Shown: piece after piece, positions 34,517-44,144 of the stretch
How the letters are laid out: each line of letters begins with the position of its first letter
How positions within the stretch are numbered: the stretch's first letter is position 1
NCBI RefSeq assembly: GCF_024320865.1
Contig: NZ_JANDBD010000009.1
Location: forward strand, 226,607-290,606
Origin: Mycolicibacterium arenosum
GTDB lineage: Bacteria; Actinomycetota; Actinomycetes; Mycobacteriales; Mycobacteriaceae
Direction of reading: 5' to 3'
Length of the DNA stretch: 64,000 nt
Program-made: the position numbers and the translations under genes
The notes under the pieces: generated by a model
The model's database searches: none
What the model was told of the DNA's origin: nothing
Seen by the model: only the letters and a program-made list of their open reading frames with translations

Positions 34517-35925
34517 CGACGCAACCCCAAGCCGCTGTCGCCGTCACCCCGCCCCTGCCCAACCGGCGCAACGCCGAACTGTTCCTGCTCGGCTTCGCGG
34601 CCCTGATCACCACGCTCGCGCTGTTGATCGTCGAGGCCAACCAGGAGCAGGGACTCAGTTGGGATCTGGCCCGGTACACCCTCGCGTATCTGGCGCTGTT
34701 CGGGACCGCGCACGTGGCGGTGCGCCGGTTCGCCCCGTACGCCGATCCGCTCCTGCTTCCACTCGCCGCTCTGCTGAACGGGTTGGGGCTGGTGATGATT
34801 CACCGCCTCGACCTCGCGGTGGGACCCATCGCCGACAACTCCGGCGGCCCGGGAGCCAACCAGCAGACGCTGTGGACGCTCGTCGGGGTGGCGGCGTTCA
34901 CGCTCGTCATCGTGTTCCTCAAGGACTACCGGATCCTGGCGCGGTACGGCTACGTGTGCGGCCTGACCGGGCTGATCCTGCTGATCATCCCCGCGGTGCT
35001 GCCGAGCTCCATCTCGGAGTCGAACGGTGCGAAGATCTGGATTCGCCTGCCGGGCTTCTCGATTCAGCCGGCCGAGTTGTCCAAGATCCTGCTGCTCATC
35101 TTCTTCGCCTCGGTCCTGGTGTCCAAGCGCAGCCTGTTCACCAGCGCGGGCAAGCACGTCCTCGGACTCAATCTGCCGCGGCCGCGGGACCTCGCGCCGC
35201 TACTGGTCGCGTGGATCGCGTCGGTCGGGGTCATGGTGTTCGAGAAGGATCTCGGCACCTCCCTGCTGCTGTACGCGACGTTCCTGGTGCTGCTCTACGT
35301 CGCGACCGACCGCATCAGCTGGGTGCTGATCGGCTTGTCGCTCTTCGCCATCGGCAGCGTCATCGCCTACCACACCTTCTCCCACGTCCAGGTTCGCGTG
35401 CAGAACTGGCTCGACCCCTTCGCCGACCCCGACGGCGCCGGGTATCAGATGGTGCAGTCGCTGTTCAGCTTCGCCACCGGCGGTGTCTTCGGCACCGGCC
35501 TCGGTAACGGCCAGCCGGGGACGGTGCCCGCCGCGTCGACCGATTTCATCGTCGCGGCCATCGGTGAGGAGCTCGGACTCGTCGGCGTCGCCGGCGTGCT
35601 CATGCTGTACACGATCCTGATCATCCGCGGCCTGCGCACCGCCATCGCCATCCGCGACAGCTTCGGCAAGCTGCTGGCCGCCGGGCTGGCGGCCACGCTG
35701 GCCATCCAGCTCTTCATCGTCGTCGGCGGTGTCACCAAACTGATTCCGCTGACCGGACTGACGACGCCGTGGATGTCCTACGGGGGTTCGTCGTTGCTCG
35801 CCAACTACGTGCTGCTGGCGATTCTGCTGCACATCTCGCACGCCGCGCGGCGCCCGCTCACCACCAAACCCGTGAACGCGACCCCGATCGCGAGCGCGAG
35901 CACGGAGGTGATCTCGAAGGTATGA
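34513..35925 (+). CDS. rodA: SEDS glycosyltransferase RodA
   Basis: 470 residues with about ten to twelve membrane spans and the SEDS signatures KIWIRLPGFSIQPAELSKI and the late LTTPWMSYGGSSLLANYVLL. It polymerises lipid II together with a class B penicillin-binding protein, here PbpA encoded next. The gene overlaps pstP and pbpA by 4 bases each (ATGA). Confidence 0.96.
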   Translation: MTTQPQAAVAVTPPLPNRRNAELFLLGFAALITTLALLIVEANQEQGLSWDLARYTLAYLALFGTAHVAVRRFAPYADPLLLPLAALLNGLGLVMIHRLDLAVGPIADNSGGPGANQQTLWTLVGVAAFTLVIVFLKDYRILARYGYVCGLTGLILLIIPAVLPSSISESNGAKIWIRLPGFSIQPAELSKILLLIFFASVLVSKRSLFTSAGKHVLGLNLPRPRDLAPLLVAWIASVGVMVFEKDLGTSLLLYATFLVLLYVATDRISWVLIGLSLFAIGSVIAYHTFSHVQVRVQNWLDPFADPDGAGYQMVQSLFSFATGGVFGTGLGNGQPGTVPAASTDFIVAAIGEELGLVGVAGVLMLYTILIIRGLRTAIAIRDSFGKLLAAGLAATLAIQLFIVVGGVTKLIPLTGLTTPWMSYGGSSLLANYVLLAILLHISHAARRPLTTKPVNATPIASASTEVISKV

Positions 35926-37400
35926 ACACCTCGCTGCGCCGCGTCGCCACCGCGATCATGGCTCTCATCGTGCTGCTCCTCGCCAACGCGACGATCACCC
36001 AGGTCTTCACCGCCGACGGATTGCGCTCCGATCCCCGCAATCAGCGCGTTCTCCTCGACGAGTACTCGCGGCAGCGTGGCCAGATCACGGCCGGCGGCCA
36101 GCTGCTGGCGTACTCGACATCGACCAACGGCCACTTCCGCTTTCTGCGCGTCTATCAGAGCCCGGAGGAGTACGCGCCGGTGACGGGCTTCTACTCGCTG
36201 CAGTACTCCAGCTCGGGCCTCGAGAACGCCGAGGACTCCATCCTCAACGGTTCCGACGAGCGGCTGTTCGGGCGGCGGATCGCCGACTTCTTCACCGGCC
36301 GCGACCCTCGCGGCGGCAACGTGGCGACGACCATCAACCCGCAGGTGCAGAAGGCGGCCTGGGACGCGATGGAGCAGGGTTGCAACGCCGGACCGTGCAA
36401 GGGCGCCGTGGTCGCGCTCGAACCGTCGACGGGCAAGATCCTCGCGATGGTGTCGTCACCGTCGTACGACCCCAACCTGCTGGCGTCCCACGACGGCACG
36501 ATCCAGACCGACGCGTGGCGGCGGTTGCAGGACAACCCCGATGCGCCGCTGCTCAATCGGGCGATCTCGGAGACCTACCCGCCCGGCTCCACGTTCAAGG
36601 TCGTCACCACCGCGGCCGCGCTGGAGGCGGGTGCCACCCCGTCGACCCCGGTCACGGCGGCGGCCAGGGTGCCGCTGCCCAACAGCACCGCAACGCTGGA
36701 GAACTACGGCGGGTCGTCCTGCGGCTCCGGTCCGACGACCACGCTGCGCGAGGCGTTCGCCCGGTCGTGCAACACGGCGTTCGTCGAACTGGGCGTCGAC
36801 ACCGGCGCCGATGCGATGCGCAAGGCGGGCGAGGCGTTCGGGCTGGACTCGCCACTGCCCCCGACTCCGCTACCCGTCGCGGAGTCGACCATCGGACCGA
36901 TCGCGGACGACGCCGCCCTCGGTATGACCAGCATCGGCCAGAAGGACGTCGCGTTGACCCCTTTGCAGAACGCGCTGGTCGCGGCCTCCATCGCCAACGG
37001 CGGCGTCGCGATGCAGCCGTATCTCGTCGAGGACCTGAAGGGGCCCGACCTGTCGACCATCGAGACGACGGCGCCGCGCGAGCTACGTCGCACAGTGTCT
37101 TCGCAGGTCGCAACTACACTGACGGACCTGATGATTGACGCGGAGGCGGCGGCCCAGCAGAAGGGGACGATTCCCGGCGTCCAGATCGCATCGAAGACGG
37201 GAACGGCCGAGCACGGCACCGATCCGCGCAACACCCCGCCCCACGCGTGGTACATCGCATTCGCCCCGGCCAAGGCACCCAAGGTGGCCATCGCCGTCCT
37301 AGTGGAGAATGGGGGCGACCGACTGTCCGCCACCGGCGGTGCGCTCGCCGCGCCGATCGGACGGGCAACCATTGCCGCTGCGCTGCGGGAGGGATCATGA
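35922..37400 (+). CDS. pbpA: Class B penicillin-binding protein PbpA
   Basis: 492 residues from ATG 35922, overlapping rodA. One N-terminal membrane anchor (VATAIMALIVLLLANATI), then the transpeptidase domain with the active-site STFK in YPPGSTFKVVTTAAALE (near residue 225), SCN in RSCNTAFVELG, and KTGTAEHG. It cross-links peptidoglycan with RodA during septal and polar growth and is a substrate of PknB in mycobacteria. The stop overlaps pknA (ATGA). Confidence 0.96.
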   Translation: MNTSLRRVATAIMALIVLLLANATITQVFTADGLRSDPRNQRVLLDEYSRQRGQITAGGQLLAYSTSTNGHFRFLRVYQSPEEYAPVTGFYSLQYSSSGLENAEDSILNGSDERLFGRRIADFFTGRDPRGGNVATTINPQVQKAAWDAMEQGCNAGPCKGAVVALEPSTGKILAMVSSPSYDPNLLASHDGTIQTDAWRRLQDNPDAPLLNRAISETYPPGSTFKVVTTAAALEAGATPSTPVTAAARVPLPNSTATLENYGGSSCGSGPTTTLREAFARSCNTAFVELGVDTGADAMRKAGEAFGLDSPLPPTPLPVAESTIGPIADDAALGMTSIGQKDVALTPLQNALVAASIANGGVAMQPYLVEDLKGPDLSTIETTAPRELRRTVSSQVATTLTDLMIDAEAAAQQKGTIPGVQIASKTGTAEHGTDPRNTPPHAWYIAFAPAKAPKVAIAVLVENGGDRLSATGGALAAPIGRATIAAALREGS

Positions 37401-38608
37401 GCACGCGCGTCGGGACGACGCTGTCCGACCGATACCGACTGCAACGGCACATCGCCACGGGCGGCATGGGCCAGGTGTGGGAGGGGTTGGACACGCGACT
37501 GGGCCGCCAGGTGGCCGTCAAGGTGCTGAAGCAGGAGTTCTCGTCGGATCCCGAGTTCATCGAGCGGTTCCGCGCCGAGGCCCGCACGGTGGCCATGCTG
37601 AACCACCCCGGCATCGCGAGCGTCTACGACTACGGCGAGACCGACATCGACGGTGAGGGCCGCACGGCGTACCTCGTCATGGAGATGATCAACGGCGAAC
37701 CGCTGAACACCGTGCTGAAGCGCACCGGCAGCCTGTCGCTGCGGCACGCGCTCGACATGCTGGAGCAGACCGGCCGCGCCCTGCAGGTCGCGCACAACGC
37801 CGGCCTGGTGCACCGCGACGTCAAGCCCGGCAACATCCTGATCACGCCGACGGGCCAGGTGAAGCTCACCGACTTCGGCATCGCCAAGGCCGTCGACGCC
37901 GCTCCCGTGACGCAGACCGGCATGGTGATGGGCACCGCCCAGTACATCGCCCCGGAGCAGGCGCTCGGCCGTGACGCCACCGCCGCGAGTGACGTGTACT
38001 CGCTGGGCGTCGTGGGCTACGAATCCGTCGCGGGCCGAAGGCCTTTCACGGGTGACGGTGCGCTGACCGTCGCGATGAAGCACATCAAGGAGCAGCCTCC
38101 GGCGCTGCCCGGCAACGTGCCACCCAACGTGCGCGAGCTCATCGAGATCGCGCTGCAGAAGGAGCCGGGGCTGCGCTACCGCACCGGCGGCGCCTTCGCC
38201 GACGCCGTCGCCGCGGTCCGCTCGGGGCGTAGGCCACCCCGGCCGAACCAGGCGCCGACCATCGGCGGCACCCGGGCCACCCCCGCCGCGATTCCCGGCG
38301 CGACCGCCATGCGGCCCGCGGCGACCTACGCCAAGCCGCAGCAGGCGCCGCCGACGCGCCAGCGGCCCGCGACCGGCAACCACCGGCCCCCGCCACCGCG
38401 CCGGACGTTCTCGTCGGGTCAGCGCGCGCTGCTGTGGGCGGCGGGCGTGCTCGGCTCGCTGGCCATCATCATCGCGATCATGCTGGTGCTCAGCGCCCAG
38501 GACAACAAGGACAAGCAGCTGGAACAGCGGCCGACGAACACCAGTACGTCGGTGGTCACCGTGCCGCCGTCGCCTGCGGATGCGCCGCCGCCCAGTGAGA
38601 CCCCATGA
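37397..38608 (+). CDS. pknA: Ser/Thr protein kinase PknA
   Basis: 403 residues from ATG 37397. Kinase motifs: the Gly loop IATGGMGQVWEG, Lys in VAVKVLKQ, HRDVKPGN, DFGIAKA and GTAQYIAPEQA. A Pro/Ala-rich juxtamembrane stretch and one membrane helix (residues about 344-366) follow. The extracytoplasmic tail is short (about 35 residues) with no sensor domain. PknA controls cell shape and division targets. It ends 13 bases before pknB. Confidence 0.96.
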   Translation: MSTRVGTTLSDRYRLQRHIATGGMGQVWEGLDTRLGRQVAVKVLKQEFSSDPEFIERFRAEARTVAMLNHPGIASVYDYGETDIDGEGRTAYLVMEMINGEPLNTVLKRTGSLSLRHALDMLEQTGRALQVAHNAGLVHRDVKPGNILITPTGQVKLTDFGIAKAVDAAPVTQTGMVMGTAQYIAPEQALGRDATAASDVYSLGVVGYESVAGRRPFTGDGALTVAMKHIKEQPPALPGNVPPNVRELIEIALQKEPGLRYRTGGAFADAVAAVRSGRRPPRPNQAPTIGGTRATPAAIPGATAMRPAATYAKPQQAPPTRQRPATGNHRPPPPRRTFSSGQRALLWAAGVLGSLAIIIAIMLVLSAQDNKDKQLEQRPTNTSTSVVTVPPSPADAPPPSETP

Positions 38609-38621
38609 GACAGACGAACAG

Positions 38622-40514
38622 ATGACCACCCCCCAGCACCTGTCAGACCGTTACGAGCTCGGAGAGATCCTCGGGTTCGGCGGGATGTCCGAAGTCCACC
38701 TCGCCCGCGACGTGCGGCTGCACCGCGACGTCGCGGTCAAGGTGCTGCGCGCGGACCTGGCCAGGGACCCGAGTTTCTACCTTCGCTTCCGGCGTGAAGC
38801 GCAGAACGCCGCCGCACTGAACCACCCGGCGATCGTCGCGGTCTACGACACCGGTGAGGCGGAGACGCCCACCGGGCCGCTGCCGTACATCGTGATGGAG
38901 TACGTCGACGGCGTCACGTTGCGCGACATCGTGCACACCGACGGTCCGATCGAGCCGCGACGGGCGATCGAGATCATCGCCGACGCGTGTCAGGCCCTGA
39001 ACTTCAGCCATCAGCACGGCACCATCCACCGCGACGTCAAGCCCGCCAACATCATGATCAGCAAGACCGGCGCCGTGAAGGTGATGGACTTCGGCATCGC
39101 GAAGGCGCTCGCCGACGCGGGCAACAGCGTCACGCAGACCGCCGCGGTGATCGGCACCGCGCAGTACCTCTCGCCCGAGCAGGCCCGCGGCGAAACCGTC
39201 GACGCGCGCTCGGACGTCTACTCGCTGGGCTGCGTGCTCTACGAGATCCTCACGGGGGAGCCCCCTTTCGTCGGCGACTCGCCCGTGGCGGTGGCCTACC
39301 AGCACGTCCGGGAGGACCCGACGCCGCCGTCGACCCGGCACCGGGGCATCTCGCCGGAACTCGACGCGGTCGTGCTCAAGGCGCTGACGAAGAACCCCGA
39401 GAACCGGTACCAGAGCGCCGCCGAGATGCGCGCCGACCTGATCCGCGTGCACAGCGGCGAGGCGCCGGACGCTCCGAAGGTGTTCACCGACGCCGAGCGC
39501 ACGTCGCTCACCTCGGCGCCCGTGCCGGGGGTTCGGCCCAATCACGCCGACCGCATTCCGACGGCGCACCGCACTCACCAGCCCGAGCCCGAACGCCGGG
39601 TCGCGATCGGCCGGTGGGTCATCGCGGTCGCGATCCTCGCGATCCTGACCGTCGTGGTCACCGTCGGCATCAACATGATCAGCGGCAGTCCCCGCGACGT
39701 GCAGGTGCCCGACGTGCAGGGCCAGAGCTTCGACGACGCCACGGCGATGCTGCAGAACCTGGGGTTCAAGACCCGCAGGAACAACCAGTCGGACTCGGAG
39801 ATCGAACCCGGAAAGGTCATCAACACCGACCCCGCGGCCGAGTCGTCGGTGTCGGCGGGCGACGAGATCACCATCAACGTCTCCAGCGGCCCCGAGCAGC
39901 GGGAGGTTCCCGACGTCAAGGGGCTGATCCCGACCGAGGCTCAGCGCAGGCTCAAGGCCGCCGGCTTCGACAACAGCCGGATATCGCCGTCAGCGTCGAC
40001 ACCGGAGCAGAAGGACAAGGTGATCGAGACCAACCCGACGGCGAACTCCACGACGGCGATCACCAACCAGATCATCATCGTGGTCGGCTCCGGCCCCGAC
40101 AGCAAGCCGCTTCCCGACGTGAAGGGCCTCACCCCCGAGGACGCCACCCGGATCCTGGTCGGCAACGGATTCACCGTGCCGCCGATCGTGGTCGAGGTCG
40201 ACGGGCTCCGCGGCACGGAGGGCCAGGTCGTCGGATCGGTACCCGCCGCGAATCCGAACGAGCCCGTCGCCGTGGACACCCCTGTCACTCTTCAGGTTTC
40301 GCGCGGAAATCAGTTCACGATGCCGAATCTCGTCGGTCAGGTCTGGGACGACGCCTACCCGCGTCTCGCGGCGATGGGTTGGACGGGGACGCTGAACAAG
40401 CTGCCCGATGTCGAGGGCAACGGGGCGAAGTCGGCCAGCGTCCTGATTCAGGATCCACCCACCGGGACGGCGATCCGCACCGACGCCACGATCACGCTGA
40501 CCTTCGCCCGGTAG
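38622..40514 (+). CDS. pknB: Ser/Thr protein kinase PknB with four PASTA repeats
   Basis: 630 residues from ATG 38622 (MTTPQHLSDRYEL). The kinase domain is complete: GFGGMSEV, VAVKVLR, HRDVKPANI, DFGIAKAL, and an activation loop with SVTQTAAVIGTAQYLSPEQ. The membrane helix is near residues 330-352. Outside lie four PASTA repeats beginning VQVPDVQG, REVPDVKG, KPLPDVKG and FTMPNLVG, which bind muropeptides and lipid II. It is the last gene of the wall-control operon. Confidence 0.97.
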   Translation: MTTPQHLSDRYELGEILGFGGMSEVHLARDVRLHRDVAVKVLRADLARDPSFYLRFRREAQNAAALNHPAIVAVYDTGEAETPTGPLPYIVMEYVDGVTLRDIVHTDGPIEPRRAIEIIADACQALNFSHQHGTIHRDVKPANIMISKTGAVKVMDFGIAKALADAGNSVTQTAAVIGTAQYLSPEQARGETVDARSDVYSLGCVLYEILTGEPPFVGDSPVAVAYQHVREDPTPPSTRHRGISPELDAVVLKALTKNPENRYQSAAEMRADLIRVHSGEAPDAPKVFTDAERTSLTSAPVPGVRPNHADRIPTAHRTHQPEPERRVAIGRWVIAVAILAILTVVVTVGINMISGSPRDVQVPDVQGQSFDDATAMLQNLGFKTRRNNQSDSEIEPGKVINTDPAAESSVSAGDEITINVSSGPEQREVPDVKGLIPTEAQRRLKAAGFDNSRISPSASTPEQKDKVIETNPTANSTTAITNQIIIVVGSGPDSKPLPDVKGLTPEDATRILVGNGFTVPPIVVEVDGLRGTEGQVVGSVPAANPNEPVAVDTPVTLQVSRGNQFTMPNLVGQVWDDAYPRLAAMGWTGTLNKLPDVEGNGAKSASVLIQDPPTGTAIRTDATITLTFAR

Positions 40515-40517
40515 CCG

Positions 40518-41186
40518 TCAGACCGCGGCGGCACCGCTGGTAGCGGCGCGCACGGTGTCGGCGACCTCGGTCTCGAGCTGACGGACCAGGTTCTCCGCGG
40601 GCGGCTCGCCACACACGGCCAGCCAGTTGGCGAGCATCCGGTGCCCGCCCTCGGTGAGGATCGACTCGGGGTGGAACTGCACACCGTGGACGGGCAGCTC
40701 GCGGTGCTGCACGCCCATGATGACGCCGCCCTCGGTGCGGGCCGTGACCTCGAGCTCGGCGGGCACGGTCTCGGGCAGGATCGTCAGCGAGTGGTAGCGC
40801 GTCGCGGTGAACGGATCCGGAAGTCCTTTCAGCACACCGATGTTCGCGTGGTGGACTCGGCTGGTCTTGCCGTGCAGCAGCTCGGGCGCGCGGTCCACCG
40901 TGCCACCGAAGGCGACGCCGATGGCCTGGTGGCCGAGGCAGACGCCGAGCAGGGGAGTGGCGCTGGCCGCGCACGCGCGCACCAGGGGGATGGACGCCCC
41001 GGCACGCTCGGGGGTGCCGGGGCCGGGGCTCAACAGGATCCCGTCGAAACCGGCCGCGACGGCATCCGCGTCCGACAGCCGCTCGTCGTCGTTGCGCCAG
41101 ACAGCCGCGTGCACGCCCAGCTGGCCCAGGTACTGGACCAGGTTGAACACGAAGCTGTCGTAGTTGTCGACGACCAGAACCCGCAT
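40518..41186 (-). CDS. trpG: Glutamine amidotransferase TrpG/PabA
   Basis: 222 residues from ATG 41186 (MRVLVVDNYDSF); a GTG six bases earlier is also possible. Class I amidotransferase triad: Cys in LLGVCLGHQAIG, His and Glu in VQFHPESILTEGG. It supplies ammonia to anthranilate synthase or aminodeoxychorismate synthase; in mycobacteria this locus (Rv0013) is annotated trpG/pabA and probably serves both. Its stop converges on pknB's end with a 3-base gap. Confidence 0.93.
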   Translation of the reverse strand: MRVLVVDNYDSFVFNLVQYLGQLGVHAAVWRNDDERLSDADAVAAGFDGILLSPGPGTPERAGASIPLVRACAASATPLLGVCLGHQAIGVAFGGTVDRAPELLHGKTSRVHHANIGVLKGLPDPFTATRYHSLTILPETVPAELEVTARTEGGVIMGVQHRELPVHGVQFHPESILTEGGHRMLANWLAVCGEPPAENLVRQLETEVADTVRAATSGAAAV

Positions 41187-41223
41187 CGGCACAGGCTACC
41201 GAGTGGCAGGGGGCGCCGTCGCC

Positions 41224-41964
41224 TCAGTAACCGAGCGGGCCCGCCGGCTGGGCGAACCGCAGCCGTGGCGTCGGGTGGCCGACCACCTCGACGTCGCTGC
41301 GGACCTCCTCGGTGTAGCCGAGGCCGAACCGCACCACGTACTGCTTGTACAACACGACCAGCGGCGCCGCCGCCAGCGCGGCCTGCATGGCGGGCACGTC
41401 GCCGATGGCGGTGATGACGTACGGCGGGCTGTAGGTGCGGCCGTTGAGCAGCAGCGTGTTTCCGACGCAGCGCGGGGCCGACGTCGCGACGATGCGTTGA
41501 TCCTGCATCTGGATCGCCTCGGCGCCGGCGTTCCACATGGCGTTCAGAACCGCCTCGACGTCCTGCTGGTGCACCACGAGATCGTCCGGTGACGCGTCAC
41601 CGGGGAAGCGGCCCTCGGCGTCGCGCTGCGCGTCGGTCAACGTCACCACGAGGCCGGGGCCGCGCATGGGCGACATCCCGGCGGCCACCGCGAGTTCGTC
41701 CGCCCGCTGGGTGATGCCGGTGACGGCGCCGTCGTCGACCGCACCGCCGTGGTGTGTCTCGAGCTCGCCCGCGAGCGCGTCCCTGCGTGCGGTGAGGCGG
41801 TCGGCGGACTGCTGTGCCTCGCGCACCAGGTCGACGAGCCGCGGGGCGTCGCTGCGGCGGATCTCGTCGCCTCCGGACACGGTGTGCGTGGTCGCGAGCA
41901 GGAGACCCGCGCACAGGCAGACGGCCGGAACGCCGAAGCGCCAGGCGGAACGCTGCCTCGCCAT
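41224..41964 (-). CDS. DUF881 membrane-anchored protein (Rv0012-like)
   Basis: 246 residues from ATG 41964. The N-terminal signal/anchor (FGVPAVCLCAGLLLATTHTV) is followed by a coiled-coil-like region (LVREAQQSADRLTARRDALAGELE) and a conserved C-terminal alpha/beta domain (VVTLTDAQRDA, NALWN-like NAMWNAGAEAIQMQDQRI). The family sits in actinobacterial division clusters and its role is not known. It is divergent from crgA (73 bases). Confidence 0.85.
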   Translation of the reverse strand: MARQRSAWRFGVPAVCLCAGLLLATTHTVSGGDEIRRSDAPRLVDLVREAQQSADRLTARRDALAGELETHHGGAVDDGAVTGITQRADELAVAAGMSPMRGPGLVVTLTDAQRDAEGRFPGDASPDDLVVHQQDVEAVLNAMWNAGAEAIQMQDQRIVATSAPRCVGNTLLLNGRTYSPPYVITAIGDVPAMQAALAAAPLVVLYKQYVVRFGLGYTEEVRSDVEVVGHPTPRLRFAQPAGPLGY

Positions 41965-42037
41965 TCGGGTCTCCTCCCCGCACTGGGTTAGTCTTTCGGA
42001 AGCAATTGCACCATCGCCAGCAGCTACGAAGGTACCC

Positions 42038-42322
42038 ATGCCCAAGTCAAAGGTTCGCAAGAAGAACGACTTCACCATCAACCCGGTCAGCAGGACCCCG
42101 GTGAAGGTGAAGGCCGGCCCTTCGAGCATGTGGTTCGTCGTGCTGTTCATCGGACTGATGCTGATCGGCCTGCTGTGGCTGCTCGTCTTCCAGCTGGCCG
42201 CGACCAACCCGGTGGACGCGCCGAGCTTCCTGAACTGGATGGCCAACCTCGCGCAGTGGAACTACGCGATTGCGTTTGCCTTCATGATCACCGGACTTTT
42301 GCTCACCATGCGGTGGCGGTAA
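42038..42322 (+). CDS. crgA: Cell division protein CrgA
   Basis: 94 residues from ATG 42038 (MPKSKVRKKNDF). The basic N-terminus is followed by two membrane helices: MWFVVLFIGLMLIGLLWLLV and YAIAFAFMITGLLLTM. CrgA recruits FtsI and other divisome parts and also interacts with CwsA. It is nearly identical in layout to the M. tuberculosis protein, and the end motif MRWR is conserved. Confidence 0.96.
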   Translation: MPKSKVRKKNDFTINPVSRTPVKVKAGPSSMWFVVLFIGLMLIGLLWLLVFQLAATNPVDAPSFLNWMANLAQWNYAIAFAFMITGLLLTMRWR

Positions 42323-42477
42323 CCCGGATCCGCGTCCAGATGAATTCAAAGTGGACGCCGCGCGTTTCCCGCTGCGCCACCTGCGTGTCACCCAATCACA
42401 TCAATGTGATTCATCCCCATTGGGGATAGCACCTGTGGATAACCCCATCCGTCACGCGTAGAGGGTACGTCGACCAG

Positions 42478-42894
42478 ATGCAGCAAACTCAGTGGAGCCC
42501 GCCGACTGCGGGTATCGCGATCTGCGCAGCTATCGGGCTGACCATGGCTATAGGTGCTGTGACCGTGGTCACAGACGTGCCGGGACGTGCGCTGGCCGGC
42601 ATTGCCGCAATCGGACTGCTGGCGTTTGCAACGGTGTCGTGGCGCGCACGCCCCAAACTGGCAATTACCGACGACGGTCTCGCCGTCCGCGGCTGGTTCG
42701 GCACCAGGGTGCTGACGCGACCCGACATCGCCGCGATCCGCATCACCGAGTTCCGCAGACTGGCGCGCAAAGTCCGGCTGCTGGAGATCGACACGGCCGA
42801 CGACAGCCTGCTGGTGTTCACCCGATGGGATCTGGGCACCGACCCGCTGAACGTCCTCGACGCCCTCACGGACGCCGGATACGCCGGCCGCTGA
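42478..42894 (+). CDS. PH-domain membrane protein (Rv0010c-like)
   Basis: 138 residues. Two membrane helices at residues about 11-52 are followed by a bacterial PH-like domain: KLAITDDGLAVRGWFGTRVL, then the helix LARKVRLLEIDTADD. Family and position match Rv0010c. The function is unknown. It is convergent with ppiA. Confidence 0.88.
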   Translation: MQQTQWSPPTAGIAICAAIGLTMAIGAVTVVTDVPGRALAGIAAIGLLAFATVSWRARPKLAITDDGLAVRGWFGTRVLTRPDIAAIRITEFRRLARKVRLLEIDTADDSLLVFTRWDLGTDPLNVLDALTDAGYAGR

Positions 42895-42977
42895 CCACGG
42901 CCGAACGTTGGTTACCGCCACGCGAAACCGCGCCGAGGCGTGGCAGAAGCCAACACTCGGCGAGGTGTCGTGGGTGT

Positions 42978-43505
42978 CTAGGAGACGGTGATCGACTCGA
43001 TGACCACGGCGTCGGTCGGACGGTCACCGGGTCCGGTCGCCGTGGTGGCGATCGCATCGACCACGCGCTGCGAGTCCGGGTCGACGACCTCGCCGAAGAT
43101 GGTGTGCTTACGGTTGAGGTGCGGCGTCTTGCCGACGGTGATGAAGAACTGCGAGCCGTTGGTGCCGGGGCCCGCATTGGCCATCGCCAGCAGGTACGGC
43201 TTGTCGAACTGCAGCTCGGGATGGAACTCGTCGCCGAACTGGTAGCCGGGTCCGCCGCGGCCGGTTCCCGTCGGGTCGCCGCCCTGAATCATGAAGCCGT
43301 CGATGACGCGGTGGAACACGGCGCCGTCGTAGAACGGTCCCGACGAACCCCCGGTTGCGTTCTGGGTGCTGTAGTCCTTGGTGCCCTGAGCCAGCCCGAC
43401 GAAGTTGTCGACCGTCTTGGGTGCGTGATTGCCGAAGAGTGCGATCTTGATGTCGCCACGATTGGTGTGCAGGGTCGCGGTCGCTGTCTGAATGGGGCTC
43501 GTCAC
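42978..43505 (-). CDS. ppiA: Peptidyl-prolyl cis-trans isomerase PpiA
   Basis: 175 residues from GTG 43505. Cyclophilin motifs include FHRVIDGFMIQGGD (catalytic Arg) and ANAGPGTNGSQFFIT, as well as HTIFGEVV. There is no signal peptide, so it is cytoplasmic, as the M. tuberculosis homolog is usually described. It catalyses proline isomerisation during folding. Confidence 0.95.
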   Translation of the reverse strand: MTSPIQTATATLHTNRGDIKIALFGNHAPKTVDNFVGLAQGTKDYSTQNATGGSSGPFYDGAVFHRVIDGFMIQGGDPTGTGRGGPGYQFGDEFHPELQFDKPYLLAMANAGPGTNGSQFFITVGKTPHLNRKHTIFGEVVDPDSQRVVDAIATTATGPGDRPTDAVVIESITVS

Positions 43506-43581
43506 GGATTTCAGTGTGCCATTTGTGGGTTCACGGCCAAGTCGGACCCCCTCGCAAGGGGCCTGTCATAGGGTTGGCGCC

Positions 43582-44019
43582 ATGAGCTCGAGGACGAGGG
43601 AAGACCGGTTGACGTCGAGTGCACGGCTGGCACGGGGGCTGAAGTACTCCGCGGTCGGACCGGTCGACGTGACGAGGGGAGCGCTCGGCGTCGGGCTCGG
43701 CTCCGTGCAGTCCTCGGCCTCGTGGGTGCGCAACCGGTACCGCCGCGGTCGCATCGCCAGCCAGCTGCGTGAGGACCTCGCCGCCGCGCAGGAGGCGCTC
43801 CTCACCGAAGTGACAGCGGCCCAGGAAGCGGTGGCCGCGCTGCCCGCCACGATCAAGGACGCCCGCCGCACCAAGCGCCGCCCGCGGCCGTGGGTGCTGG
43901 CCGTCGCCGGTGTCGCCGTGCTGGGCGTCGGCGCAGTCACCTTCTCGATCGTGCGGCGGTCGACCCAGCCCGAACCGTCGCCGCTGCCACCCAGCGTCGA
44001 GGTCACGCCCAAGCCCTGA
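43582..44019 (+). CDS. cwsA: Cell wall synthesis protein CwsA (Rv0008c-like)
   Basis: 145 residues from ATG 43582. The signature LKYSAVGPVDVTRGALGVGLG occupies residues about 19-39. A helical coiled-coil part (LREDLAAAQEALLTEV) and one membrane helix near residues 115-132, followed by SIVRRSTQPEPSPLPPSVEV, complete the protein. CwsA helps localise Wag31 and CrgA at poles and septum. Confidence 0.93.
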   Translation: MSSRTREDRLTSSARLARGLKYSAVGPVDVTRGALGVGLGSVQSSASWVRNRYRRGRIASQLREDLAAAQEALLTEVTAAQEAVAALPATIKDARRTKRRPRPWVLAVAGVAVLGVGAVTFSIVRRSTQPEPSPLPPSVEVTPKP

Positions 44020-44144
44020 CGATCACGTAGCCGCGCTGCCGCAGACGAGTAGCGCACTACGCGTGCCCGCGGGTTGCGTGCGTCACACGATTCAGGTGTG
44101 AACGCACTCACCGCCCGCGCGTCGGGTGTCGCTCGGTCGAAGCG